Shown piece after piece: positions 19,078 through 27,525 of a stretch of 64,000 nucleotides of DNA. The notes under the pieces are model-generated. The model saw nothing but the letters and a program-made list of their open reading frames with translations. It was not told the DNA's origin and did no database searches. Numbering within the stretch: the stretch's first letter is position 1; every line of letters starts with the position of its first letter. Both the position numbers and the translations under genes were made by a program. Origin of the DNA: Candidatus Protochlamydia naegleriophila (lineage in GTDB: Bacteria; Chlamydiota; Chlamydiia; Chlamydiales; Parachlamydiaceae); assembly GCF_001499655.1 (NCBI RefSeq), contig NZ_LN879502.1, forward strand, positions 2,232,001 through 2,296,000, written 5' to 3'.

Positions 19078-21291
19078 ATGCCTATTGCAGAATTTGGATC
19101 GACATATCATTTGCAATCACAGCCTTCTTTTCGACAAGAAATGGTTGAAGTCTTACAAGGTAGTTTGCAACATAGAATTGTGGCAAAGCTTTTTTTAAAT
19201 CAGTCTTCGATCTTAAGATCGCAGTGTTTACATTGTCTTGAGTCTTCGCAGAAAGAGGAGGAGTGGCTAAAAAGAGATCTCTCGTTAAAGATTATTCGCT
19301 TATTAGATCAAGGTGATTCAGAACAAGCAAGCAAGATCCAAGAAGTGAACGAGCTGATTAGAGAATGTATGCCAGCCGCTCCAATTGCTTCTCTATTGAA
19401 AAAAGTTGAGATAGCAGATTTCAAAACCTATCGATCCATTCAGTTCCAAGATCAGCTAATCGATTTGAATGAAAAAGAATACAATCGCTTGACTCGTCAT
19501 TCCGGCTACATCAAAGATTTATCCGAAGAGATTGAAGAAGAAGAACTCGTCATCGATCTAAGCTTGCTAAACCTAGGATTCAATGCCGATGAATTTAGCG
19601 ACTTCTTGGCTGGCTTTTCTGATGCCGCGGATGCATCGCTCTGGAAGATGTTCGATCTTGCCAAAGCGCTTCTCTGCCCCAAACTGGAAGAAACTTTTGC
19701 CAAAGCCCTAAAAGAAAAACTCATAGAAACAGACGATTTAAGCCTATTAAAGGATTTTTTAGAAGCAGATGAATGCCTTCTCGGACACTTTACAAATGAA
19801 TTAAAAGAAGCTTGTTATCAAGCCATTAGCCAGCGATTAGTCAAGGCGCTAGTAACAAAAAATCTCTCGCATGAGCTGAAGCTATTGACAGCGGTTAACA
19901 TCTCTCTTCTCATGAAAGCCCTCTACTTGTCAAATTCCAGCCTGGATGATGGCCAACTGGAAATGCTCCTAAAAGCCTTTCCAAAGCTAACTAAGCTAGA
20001 CCTATCAGGCACACCTATTACCGGCCGCGGGCTTAAAAGCCCATCTTTTGCGCATCTGCAAGAGCTTAATCTGCATCGATGCATAAATCTGTCTGAAAAA
20101 GCCCTTGTTAAAGCCTTATCGAAGATGAAGGCGCTTACAGAGCTCGATCTTTCGCAAACAGAACTATGCGGATCTTGTCTCAAAAACGCAGGTTTTACGC
20201 TAACCCTTCAAAAACTGAATCTTAGTCGCTGCTTTCGATTGAACGAAGACGTACTTAGCAAAGCCTTTGTGCAATACAGAAGTCTTGGGATGATTTCATT
20301 AGGCCATACCAGAATAACGGGGGCTTGCTTAGTACGAGCGGGTTTTAATCAAAGCATTCTTCACCTAAACTTCTCTCATTGCAGCCGATTAAACGAGACT
20401 CTTCTTTTGCAAGCCTTTAAGGACTATGCACACATTACAGAGATTAATTTTGCATCAACTGCGCTAACAGCCATTTGTTTGACACAAGCAGGTTTTAAAG
20501 AATCGATTCGAAAGATCTATCTGCAAAGTTGCAAGCACTTAGATGAAAATCAACTGATGCAGGCTTTTAAATCATTCACAACACTTACCGAGCTAGACTT
20601 AGGCGATACATTCATAACGGGCGACTGCCTAGTCAACACAGGTTTTAAACCAGCACTTCAAAAGCTTTACTTAATGCGTTGCAGGCATCTCAATGAGGAA
20701 TTTTTAGATCAATCTTTTAGTCAGTTCCAGAACCTAATAACTCTCAGACTTGCCAGTACGGCAATAACTGCCTCATGCTTTATTAAAAGCAGATTTAATC
20801 GCACGCTACTTGAATTAGATTTAGATCATTGCTGGCAATTAAATGAAGATTTCCTATCCCCCTCGCTGAGCCAGCTTATGCATCTAAACAAACTCACCAT
20901 GAATAATACAGAGATCAATGGCTCAAGCTTAATCAACATAGGTTTTAGGAAGTATCTTAAAGAGCTCTCTTTGCAGAATTGCAAACAATTGAATGAACAA
21001 AATCTAGCTCAAGCCTTTTCAAACATGACAGAGCTGATTGACTTGAACTTGCAAAGTACCGACATAACCGCCTCTTGCTTGTTGGAGGCCGGGTTCAGTC
21101 GCACTCTTCGGTCTCTCAATCTCTCTTTTTGCCCCTCTCTTTGCGACCATCTATTTGCACAAGTACATCTGCGAATGAATAGAAAACTGACGTTTACAAA
21201 ATTAGCTCCCTTAACCTTAGATCTAACCAAAACTAAACGAAAAGAACGCTTATTTTCCTTTAATAACAAACCCTTGATCGAAGTGGATTAA
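19078..21291 (+). CDS. Leucine-rich-repeat protein (candidate host-directed effector)
   Basis: A 737-residue protein. The N-terminal ~300 residues are helical. From about residue 300 there are eight modules of about 50 residues, each carrying two LRRs of the Cys-containing type (LTELDLSQTELCGSCLKNAGF followed by LNLSRCFRLNE). This is the type seen in F-box/AMN1-like eukaryotic proteins. Around residues 160-215 the segment ending in DFLAGFSDAADASLWKMFDLA, then LLCPKLEETF, resembles the second half of a BTB/SKP1 fold, but I would call this only possible. There is no signal peptide. The gene is convergent with rnpB, which ends 6 bases beyond its stop codon. Targeting host ubiquitin machinery is inference from domain type. 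Confidence 0.85.
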   Translation: MPIAEFGSTYHLQSQPSFRQEMVEVLQGSLQHRIVAKLFLNQSSILRSQCLHCLESSQKEEEWLKRDLSLKIIRLLDQGDSEQASKIQEVNELIRECMPAAPIASLLKKVEIADFKTYRSIQFQDQLIDLNEKEYNRLTRHSGYIKDLSEEIEEEELVIDLSLLNLGFNADEFSDFLAGFSDAADASLWKMFDLAKALLCPKLEETFAKALKEKLIETDDLSLLKDFLEADECLLGHFTNELKEACYQAISQRLVKALVTKNLSHELKLLTAVNISLLMKALYLSNSSLDDGQLEMLLKAFPKLTKLDLSGTPITGRGLKSPSFAHLQELNLHRCINLSEKALVKALSKMKALTELDLSQTELCGSCLKNAGFTLTLQKLNLSRCFRLNEDVLSKAFVQYRSLGMISLGHTRITGACLVRAGFNQSILHLNFSHCSRLNETLLLQAFKDYAHITEINFASTALTAICLTQAGFKESIRKIYLQSCKHLDENQLMQAFKSFTTLTELDLGDTFITGDCLVNTGFKPALQKLYLMRCRHLNEEFLDQSFSQFQNLITLRLASTAITASCFIKSRFNRTLLELDLDHCWQLNEDFLSPSLSQLMHLNKLTMNNTEINGSSLINIGFRKYLKELSLQNCKQLNEQNLAQAFSNMTELIDLNLQSTDITASCLLEAGFSRTLRSLNLSFCPSLCDHLFAQVHLRMNRKLTFTKLAPLTLDLTKTKRKERLFSFNNKPLIEVD

Positions 21292-21297
21292 AAAAAG

Positions 21298-21665
21298 TCT
21301 GGGAAGATTTTAAGCCGGATCCTGTCAGCTAACAAATGTTAGCTTAGTAATCATTCATCTAGGGATGCCGTCACCGACATCCTCAAGCGACTCTTAAGGG
21401 CTCTGCGGAGTCAGAAAACGCCCTTGTTGGCCTTGCTTCGGATAGGGTTTGCCACCGTTTGAGTCTCCTCAAATCAGGCATCGCTCATAAAACGATGCAT
21501 TTCACCCTGTTTGCCAAGAACAAAGTTCTTGGCAACGGAATATTTTCTGTTGCACTTTCCGTAGCCTTACGACCCCCAGTCTTTCACTGGTATCCTCTCC
21601 TGTGAAGTCCAGACTTTCCTCTCCCCTTCCTTGCAGAAGGGCAGCGATTACCTCTCTTCCCAGAC
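21298..21665 (-). ncRNA. rnpB: RNase P RNA (M1 RNA)
   Basis: The catalytic RNA that matures tRNA 5' ends, 368 nt, bacterial A type. Reading the minus strand, the 5' end GTCTGGGAAG (21665-21656) pairs perfectly with CTTCCCAGAC at the 3' end (21307-21298) to form P1. The conserved GAGGAAAGTCCGGACTT (CR I) and the 3' segment ACAGGATCCGGCTTA are present. A T-run directly after P1 (minus strand TTTTTTTAATCC) gives termination and overlaps the end of the convergent LRR gene. Exact ends may differ by a few bases. Confidence 0.95.
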
Positions 21666-21686
21666 AACGCGAATTTTTGACGAACA

Positions 21687-21712
21687 GTCAACCAATAATT
21701 GCATTGGTTGAC
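21687..21712 (-). terminator. Hairpin between the CT398-type gene and rnpB
   Basis: A perfect 10-bp stem GTCAACCAAT/ATTGGTTGAC with a 6-base loop lies 19 bases after the stop codon at 21731 and 22 bases before the rnpB 5' end. It may end the upstream transcript or sit in the rnpB promoter region. Confidence 0.5.
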
Positions 21713-21730
21713 TTGTATGGAATGTGCGAA

Positions 21731-22501
21731 TTAAGCCGATTTAGTCGTACGACGGCGGCGCTGCTTCGTTGCCACAACTGTATCTTCTAAAGCCTTGCTT
21801 TCTTGCCAGTAATGGATGCGAGAACAATGTTCACAGAAAACCAAGCGCTCACCTTTGCGCACAAGGTTCTCATGCTGCGCTGTCAACATAATATGGCACC
21901 CGCTGCAACAGCGACTTTCTAAAGGCACTACAACACGATCTTTCTTATTGCGTAAAAGGCGCTCGTAGATTTGAAATACTTCTGAATCGGCTTGTTCAAC
22001 CAATTCATCGCGCTCAGCCTTAAGAACTTTTCCTTCTTCATTGATCTGATGAATGCTTTCGTGAATTTCTGTCTCAACAACCTTAGAGCTGTCTACTGTC
22101 GTGTCTGAGGCTTCATTCAAGCTCTTGAGCATATCTTCTTCAGCCGCTAATTTATCGTATAAATCACTTAAACGCTGTTCTTTAGCAACGCGTTCGCGGT
22201 CAGCACCAGAAATTTCATGGGTAATGGCATTGTATTCGTCGACTTTCTTAATGGCATTCTGCTGAGATTCCAATTTTTTAATCTTCGCCAAGACTTCAGC
22301 ATGTTCGCCTTCTGTCAAGCGAATCATCTTTTTCATTTCCAAAATTTCGGTTTCTTTATCGGTCACGCGGTGACGAAGGGATTCTTTGCTATGATTGATA
22401 TGATCTAATTCTTTCTGCCTTTGTCTTTTCAAATGCATCAACTGAATCATCTTCATATCTAATTCTTGTATTTCTAAAATCACTTTAAGGGCATCTAGCA
22501 T
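21731..22501 (-). CDS. cdsZ: Coiled-coil zinc-ribbon protein, CT398/CdsZ-like
   Basis: A 256-residue protein with a long helical hairpin (residues ~1-185, charged heptads typical of a coiled coil) followed by a C4 zinc ribbon with Cys199/Cys202 and Cys223/Cys226 (CCSGCHIML and FCEHCSR). A basic tail (QRRRRTTKSA) ends the protein. The architecture matches C. trachomatis CT398, reported to interact with sigma-54 (RpoN) and with the type III secretion export apparatus. The assignment rests on length and motif order, so confidence in the family is high and in the exact role moderate. It lies just upstream of rnpB on the same strand. Confidence 0.8.
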   Translation of the reverse strand: MLDALKVILEIQELDMKMIQLMHLKRQRQKELDHINHSKESLRHRVTDKETEILEMKKMIRLTEGEHAEVLAKIKKLESQQNAIKKVDEYNAITHEISGADRERVAKEQRLSDLYDKLAAEEDMLKSLNEASDTTVDSSKVVETEIHESIHQINEEGKVLKAERDELVEQADSEVFQIYERLLRNKKDRVVVPLESRCCSGCHIMLTAQHENLVRKGERLVFCEHCSRIHYWQESKALEDTVVATKQRRRRTTKSA

Positions 22502-22540
22502 AGTTTTTCCTTAAGGTAAAGGTGAGATTCTCTCATCTGT

Positions 22541-22706
22541 TTTATACACAAAACGCCTGAAAATTAATTTTCGGCTGCTTCAGGCTTTGCAATTAAACAA
22601 TCGTAATGGATGCTATACGACTTATATAGGAATCGTTACGATCGTTTAAATTCAGGAGCTTCAGCGTTTGTCCGAAAGCCAAATTTCGGGTGTTTTGTGT
22701 ATAATA
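22541..22706. repeat. Long imperfect inverted repeat upstream of the CT398-type gene
   Basis: The outer arms TTATACACAAAAC (22542-22554) and GTTTTGTGTATAA (22692-22704) are perfectly complementary. Inner arms 22591-22606 and 22636-22652 also pair, leaving a central loop near 22607-22635. A 14-bp palindrome (GAAAATTAATTTTC) is at 22559-22572. Confidence 0.6.
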
Positions 22707-23023
22707 CATCTCCTTTGCATCACTGACAAGAGGGCTAAAACCGTCACTAATTAAACGAAGAGATGGATTAACAGGTTAAATTGAACGCTTGAGCTATCTC
22801 ATTAAAAAGGGTTTATGAAAAAAAAGAAAGCAGCAAGTAATGCCGCTAAATTATAAATGATATAAATACCATATCTTGTTGGGGGTTAATATTCAATTAA
22901 AATATCCTTAGAAGATCTCCTCAAACTTTTGCTAAAAAATTTCTGGCTCTATTCTCCTCTTCTCCAAGCCCAAACCTTTCCTTTTTAAGTTCTCCAGAAG
23001 TATCTAGTAAGCCCAAGTTTTTT

Positions 23024-23120
23024 GTTGACACAGATTTCGTCACATGTCAATACATGAGTGGTATTGACAAACGTGAAATCGTCTAGATTGACACAATCTA
23101 GCCATTTAAAGCTTGTCAAC
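23024..23120. promoter_or_regulatory. Cluster of TTGACA/TGTCAA motifs
   Basis: Five copies lie within 97 bp: TTGACA at 23025, 23064 and 23088, and TGTCAA at 23045 and 23114. A 7-bp stem hairpin CTAGATT/AATCTAG (23083-23101) overlaps the third. This may be an operator array or chance -35-like elements. Confidence 0.35.
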
Positions 23121-23320
23121 ACCTCTACAGAAGTGACTTCATAGTTTGGCTTTGGACTGCAAAAACATTAATTGGTAAACGACCGTTTTTTTATTCCTAA
23201 GCCGTTCCCTCAGAAAGTTTTGACGAAGTCAAAAATCCAATCTTTGGAGCCACTTCGCTATAGTAACCAAGCGTTCAGATTATAGTAAGCATTTTAAACC
23301 AGTTACCCCTGAGGTCTATC

Positions 23321-23773
23321 ATGTTAACCAAAAAAGATTCTCCTAAAAACACACCAAAAATGACTAAAATTTCAAAAACGACAGCTCAAGCTTCCCAATC
23401 AGACTCTTATGCTTTGGCCAAAGCACCTACCCAGCAGCCAGCCAAAGTAAGCCACTCAAAGAGTCCACATGCTTGCAACGACCATTGCTCTCATACATTA
23501 CAGCGCAAGCCTCATAGCAAAACGCGCATCATCATCAAGTATGATGTAGGTTTCAATAACCAGTTATACATTCGGGGCAAAGGGGCCCATTTAAGCTGGG
23601 AAAAAGGACAGCCCTTAAAAAATGTGAAAGCAGACGAATGGGTTTGGGAGACGGAAGCCCAATTTTCGCAGTGCGAGTTCAAAGTCTTAATCAATGATGC
23701 CGACTATGAAAGCGGAGAAAACCATTTGATCAATTGCGGATCGTCGGTCATTTACACTCCTCATTTTCACTAA
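23321..23773 (+). CDS. Small protein with C-terminal starch-binding-like beta-sandwich domain
   Basis: A 150-residue protein of unknown function. Residues 1-65 are low-complexity, rich in Ser, Thr, Lys and Gln, with a HACNDHCSH cluster. Residues 68-150 resemble a CBM20/CBM48-type immunoglobulin-like domain: YDVGFNNQLYIRGKG, LSWEKGQPLKN, WVWETEAQF and FKVLINDADYESGENH, the Trp/Asn pattern of glycogen or starch binding. Chlamydiae make glycogen, so a glycogen-associated role is possible but unproven. TGAGG precedes the ATG. The gene is flanked downstream by a long hairpin. Confidence 0.75.
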   Translation: MLTKKDSPKNTPKMTKISKTTAQASQSDSYALAKAPTQQPAKVSHSKSPHACNDHCSHTLQRKPHSKTRIIIKYDVGFNNQLYIRGKGAHLSWEKGQPLKNVKADEWVWETEAQFSQCEFKVLINDADYESGENHLINCGSSVIYTPHFH

Positions 23774-23786
23774 TCGCCTAGTCACA

Positions 23787-23840
23787 CTGTGTTGAAAACG
23801 CTCTCTATTTATTCATCCCTAATTCTCGTTTTCAACACAG
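23787..23840 (+). terminator. Long-stem hairpin after the 23321-23773 gene
   Basis: A perfect 14-bp stem CTGTGTTGAAAACG/CGTTTTCAACACAG with a 26-base loop begins 13 bases after the stop. The large loop is unusual for a terminator. Confidence 0.5.
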
Positions 23841-24041
23841 CTCGCCACAATCACTAGAAGTTGGTGCTTTCCAAACACGTTTTCGCAACTCAAGCTTCTC
23901 CTTATTTAGAATTTTTTTATTCGACTCGTGCAGATGAGCGTAGCTAGAAAGAAAAATCCAGTGATTGGTGGTATGACTTGCACAAAACCCGCAGGTTAGA
24001 CACAATAACCTTCACTGTTTGCCAGGAAGGAGGGTTTCATC

Positions 24042-25517
24042 ATGTCTCGTCTAAAAAATTACTTAACATCCAAACCAGAAAATGAGCAGCATTCCGCTGC
24101 CATCGCTTATTTAGCCGCGCTTGACCATATCGAAAAAACCTCCCCTTCTGTGTCGGCCAGCATTATCCAGGAGCTGCGAGATGAGCGCTCCCACCTCAAG
24201 CTGATTGCATCCGAGAACTTTTCATCGCTGGCCGTGCAACTAGCCATGGGCAACCTATTGACCGACAAATATGCCGAAGGATATCCGCGCCACCGTTTTT
24301 ATGCTGGTTGCGACAATGTCGATGCCGTTGAAGAGGCTGCAGCCCAAGAGCTCATCCAGCTCTTTGGATGCGACCATGCGTATGTTCAACCCCATTCAGG
24401 TGCTGACGCCAATCTCGTCGCTTTGTGGGCAATTTTACTGCATAAAATTCAAAATCCCGAAATTGAAAAACTCGGCAAGAAAACATTGGATGAGTTGACG
24501 CCAGAAGAATACGAGAGCGTACGCCAACTTCTAGTTAACCAAAAAATGATGGGCATGTCGCTCAATTCGGGCGGACACCTTACTCACGGTTATCGCCACA
24601 ACATTTCGTCTAAAATGCTCCGCTCAGTAGCTTATGATGTCGATCCAAAGACGGAACTCCTCGACTACGCGGCTCTAGCCAAGCAGGTACAGCTGGAAAA
24701 GCCAACCATCTTAATGGCAGGCTATTCAGCTCACCCACGCCGCTTAAACTTTGCAAAAATGCGCGAAATTGCAGACAGCGTAGGCGCCGTCTTGCTCGTC
24801 GACATGGCCCACTTTGCCGGCCTTGTCGCAGGCCAGGTCTTTCAAGGCGAGTTTAACCCTATTCCTTACGCTCACGTTGTCACATCGACCACCCATAAGA
24901 CGCTGAGAGGACCTCGAGGTGGATTTGTGCTTTGCCAGCAAGAATACAGTGAAGCCATCAACAAAGGCTGCCCTGTTGTGCTCGGCGGTCCATTGCCGCA
25001 TGTGATGGCAGCCAAAGCCGTTGCTTTCAAAGAAGCTAATAGGCCAGAGTTTAAAACGTATGCTAGGCAAATCGTCGATAATGCTCAATTCTTGGCCGAT
25101 TGCTTCCTTCAAGAAGGCGTCCGTCTAGTGACTGGCGGAACAGAGAATCACCTGATGATTTTAGATCTATCCAAATTTGGCTTAACCGGCAGACAGGCAG
25201 AAACAGCCCTTCGCGAAGCGTATGTCACGGTCAATCGAAATGCCATCCCCAATGACATTCAAGGCCCTTGGTACACCTCGGGAATACGCCTGGGCACCCC
25301 TGCATTGACAACACTTGGAATGGGCAAAGAAGAGATGAAAGAAATCGCTTCAATCATTTTCTCAGTCTTGTCAAACACCAAGGCTGGAGTCGTCCAAAAA
25401 ACAGGACAGCCAAGCAAAGCCTCGATCATTACCGATTCTGCAATCATGGATCAGGCCCGCTCGCGCGTTAAAAACTTATTGAGTCGCTTCCCTCTTTATC
25501 CTGAAATTGAAATTTAA
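24042..25517 (+). CDS. glyA: Serine hydroxymethyltransferase
   Basis: A PLP enzyme that interconverts serine and glycine and charges tetrahydrofolate with a one-carbon unit. At 491 residues it is longer than E. coli GlyA (417), as chlamydial GlyA usually is. The extra segment (about 140-170, IEKLGKKTLDELTPEEYESV) lies before LNSGGHLTHG. The PLP lysine is Lys286 in TSTTHKTLRGPRGG. The ribosome binding site GGAAGGAGGG precedes the ATG. Chlamydial GlyA has been reported to supply D-alanine through a side racemase activity. Together with FolE in this window it marks an active folate cycle. The next genes clpP and dapF keep the chlamydial order. Confidence 0.96.
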   Translation: MSRLKNYLTSKPENEQHSAAIAYLAALDHIEKTSPSVSASIIQELRDERSHLKLIASENFSSLAVQLAMGNLLTDKYAEGYPRHRFYAGCDNVDAVEEAAAQELIQLFGCDHAYVQPHSGADANLVALWAILLHKIQNPEIEKLGKKTLDELTPEEYESVRQLLVNQKMMGMSLNSGGHLTHGYRHNISSKMLRSVAYDVDPKTELLDYAALAKQVQLEKPTILMAGYSAHPRRLNFAKMREIADSVGAVLLVDMAHFAGLVAGQVFQGEFNPIPYAHVVTSTTHKTLRGPRGGFVLCQQEYSEAINKGCPVVLGGPLPHVMAAKAVAFKEANRPEFKTYARQIVDNAQFLADCFLQEGVRLVTGGTENHLMILDLSKFGLTGRQAETALREAYVTVNRNAIPNDIQGPWYTSGIRLGTPALTTLGMGKEEMKEIASIIFSVLSNTKAGVVQKTGQPSKASIITDSAIMDQARSRVKNLLSRFPLYPEIEI

Positions 25518-25648
25518 GGGCTTTCTAGACGGTTTTTAGCAGCAAAGCAGCCTAATCATATTTGCAGGTATACTCTAAGGGAAACATTAAAGCCCCCCTC
25601 TTAGAGCTTGAAAAAGGAAAGCAAAAGACATAGAATAAAATTCTCTAA

Positions 25649-25708
25649 AACCGCCTGAGTTTTGGGCCAAACGCCTGAAATTTAGGTTAACAACCTGAAA
25701 ATAGACAG
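25649..25708 (+). repeat. Three 20-bp direct repeats just upstream of clpP
   Basis: Units start at 25649, 25669 and 25689, with the core CCTGA at an exact 20-bp spacing; the first two share CGCCTGA. The middle unit's AAACGCCTGAAA (25669-25680) recurs at 22551-22562. The array ends 22 bases before the clpP start, covering the leader or promoter. Confidence 0.55.
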
Positions 25709-25730
25709 AGTTTTTACTCGGGAGATTTCC

Positions 25731-26333
25731 ATGCCCAGACATGATAATAAAAGTACGATTCCCTCAAAAATGGCCGATCGAATTGAACATTCGCTTTTAG
25801 AAGCCCGACGCATTTTTATTTCCGACGCAGTCGATAGTCACACTGCGAATGAGATTATTCGCAAATTATGGTACTTGGAACTGACAGATCCCGGTAAGCC
25901 CATCTTATTCGTCATTAACAGTCCAGGCGGTGCCGTTGATTCTGGTTTTGCCATCTGGGACCAAGTCAAGATGATCACATCGCCTGTTACAACGCTTGTG
26001 ACTGGCTTAGCAGCTTCAATGGGATCGATTTTAAGTTTGTGCGCAGCACCTGGCCGCCGCTTTGCGACCCCTCACTCAAGGATCATGATCCACCAACCCT
26101 TACTGTCAGGTGTGATTAAAGGGCAAGCAACAGACTTAGAGATTCAAGCAAGAGAGATGCTGAAAACGCGCAATGGCCTCATCGAAATTTACGTGGAAGC
26201 AACAGGTAAAGACTTCGCAACAATCGAAAAAGCCATTGACCGTGACACATGGATGACGGCTAAAGAAGCCTTGGAATTCGGCTTATTAGACCGCGTCGTC
26301 AATTCATTTGAAGATATCCAGCCTGCCGCTTAA
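25731..26333 (+). CDS. clpP: ATP-dependent Clp protease proteolytic subunit (ClpP1-type)
   Basis: A serine protease subunit forming heptameric rings with ClpX or ClpC. The catalytic triad is Ser96 (GLAASMGS), His121 (MIHQPLL) and Asp172 (DRDTWMTA). The 200 residues match the usual size. Its place between glyA and dapF equals C. trachomatis CT431 (ClpP1). Chlamydiae carry a second paralog elsewhere with which it may form a mixed complex. GGGAG stands six bases before the ATG. The next gene starts five bases after its stop. The spaced repeats directly upstream suggest regulation of this clpP-dapF unit. Confidence 0.95.
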   Translation: MPRHDNKSTIPSKMADRIEHSLLEARRIFISDAVDSHTANEIIRKLWYLELTDPGKPILFVINSPGGAVDSGFAIWDQVKMITSPVTTLVTGLAASMGSILSLCAAPGRRFATPHSRIMIHQPLLSGVIKGQATDLEIQAREMLKTRNGLIEIYVEATGKDFATIEKAIDRDTWMTAKEALEFGLLDRVVNSFEDIQPAA

Positions 26334-26338
26334 GATCC

Positions 26339-27145
26339 ATGCGCTGGTTATTTGCCAAATACGCTGGCTGCGGCAATGACTTTATTCTTTTTGATAATCG
26401 TCGCGGGGATTTTCCAAAATCCCCACGGCTTTTTCAAAAATTATGCCATCGCCAATGGGGAATCGGCGCAGATGGGGTCATCTTGTTAGAATTATCTACT
26501 CAAGCTCATGCCCGCATGCGCATTTTTAACGCTGATGGAAGCGAAGCAGAAATGTGCGGAAATGGAATCCGCTGCCTCGTGCATTGGATGCAGTCTTTGG
26601 GCTTTTCCCAAACAGTTTATAGCATCGAAACCATGCAACGCCTGTTAAAGGCATGGGTGATTGGTCAAGACGTGCGCATTGAGATGGGTTCTCCAACACA
26701 TCTACAGTGGAATGTTCCAATCGATCATGAATCAACTAGTCTTCGAATACACTCCCTCGATACGGGTGTGCCCCACGCCATTCTTTTCGTTTCAGATATA
26801 GAAGCCAATCTCAAGCAACTGGGACCCTTCATCCGCCATCATCCCTATTGGAGCCCAAAAGGAACAAATTTTTCAGTTGTCAAGCAGCTAGACGAAATGA
26901 CTTTTGCCATTCGCACTTTTGAAAGAGGCGTCGAGGACGAAACGCTGGCTTGTGGAACGGGGGCCACCGCAGCTGCGCTGGCAGCCGCCCACCAATTTAA
27001 GCTACAGGGACCGTTAAGGATGCAGACCCGTTCAGGCGACTGCCTAGATATTCATTTTTCCTTTCAAAACGGGCAGTTTACAGATGTGACCATGACAGGA
27101 CCCGCAGTTAAAATCTTTCAAGGGGAAGTCGACCTCTATCCATAA
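26339..27145 (+). CDS. dapF: Diaminopimelate epimerase
   Basis: A cofactor-independent epimerase converting LL- to meso-diaminopimelate for peptidoglycan and lysine. The two active-site cysteines are Cys73 in MCGNGIRC and Cys205 in LACGTGATA. The start motif YAGCGNDFILFDNR is canonical. The length of 268 residues is typical. It probably shares an mRNA with clpP. The chlamydial enzyme has also been reported to racemise glutamate in species lacking MurI, which may be relevant here. Confidence 0.95.
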   Translation: MRWLFAKYAGCGNDFILFDNRRGDFPKSPRLFQKLCHRQWGIGADGVILLELSTQAHARMRIFNADGSEAEMCGNGIRCLVHWMQSLGFSQTVYSIETMQRLLKAWVIGQDVRIEMGSPTHLQWNVPIDHESTSLRIHSLDTGVPHAILFVSDIEANLKQLGPFIRHHPYWSPKGTNFSVVKQLDEMTFAIRTFERGVEDETLACGTGATAAALAAAHQFKLQGPLRMQTRSGDCLDIHFSFQNGQFTDVTMTGPAVKIFQGEVDLYP

Positions 27146-27525
27146 ATCCCTTGAAAATTTGGTTTTTCGGTTGCTTGTAACTCAACCTATTCGATACAAT
27201 CGAAAGCTCAATAGACAAGGAATGGCCAGAAGCCAAGATAACCCATTCTTTAGTCCATTTCGAACAATAGACCTTTTTCGAAATGTGTTTTGCTTTGACA
27301 CAGATTTTTGAACAGATTTATTGATGAAGCATTGGCCTGCATAGGGTCTAGGCATTCATCATGGGTGAAGTTTAGCAAGCAAATAAAGTTTCGAAAGAAG
27401 TCTAATTAATCTTTTCCGACAATTGCCTGTCAAAGCGATAGAAATTCCTATCGGCATTAAGATTTTTTTTGATAAGGTGAACATTTCTATTCAACCTTTA
27501 TGACTACTTGAGGATGTAACTATAC
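27146..27525. other. Intergenic region upstream of the UPF0158-type gene
   Basis: 380 bases without a gene. TTGACACAGATTT at 27295-27307 is identical to 23025-23037 upstream of the 23321 gene. No confident -10 element was seen. The region probably carries the promoter of the next gene. Confidence 0.45.

Larger units (their letters stand above)
22502..23320. other. 819-base gene-free region with repeats
   Basis: It lies between divergent genes. It contains an imperfect long palindrome (22541-22706), a TATAAT at 22700-22705 on the plus strand without a clear -35, and a cluster of TTGACA/TGTCAA motifs (23024-23120). No ORF with a credible start was seen. Confidence 0.6.
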
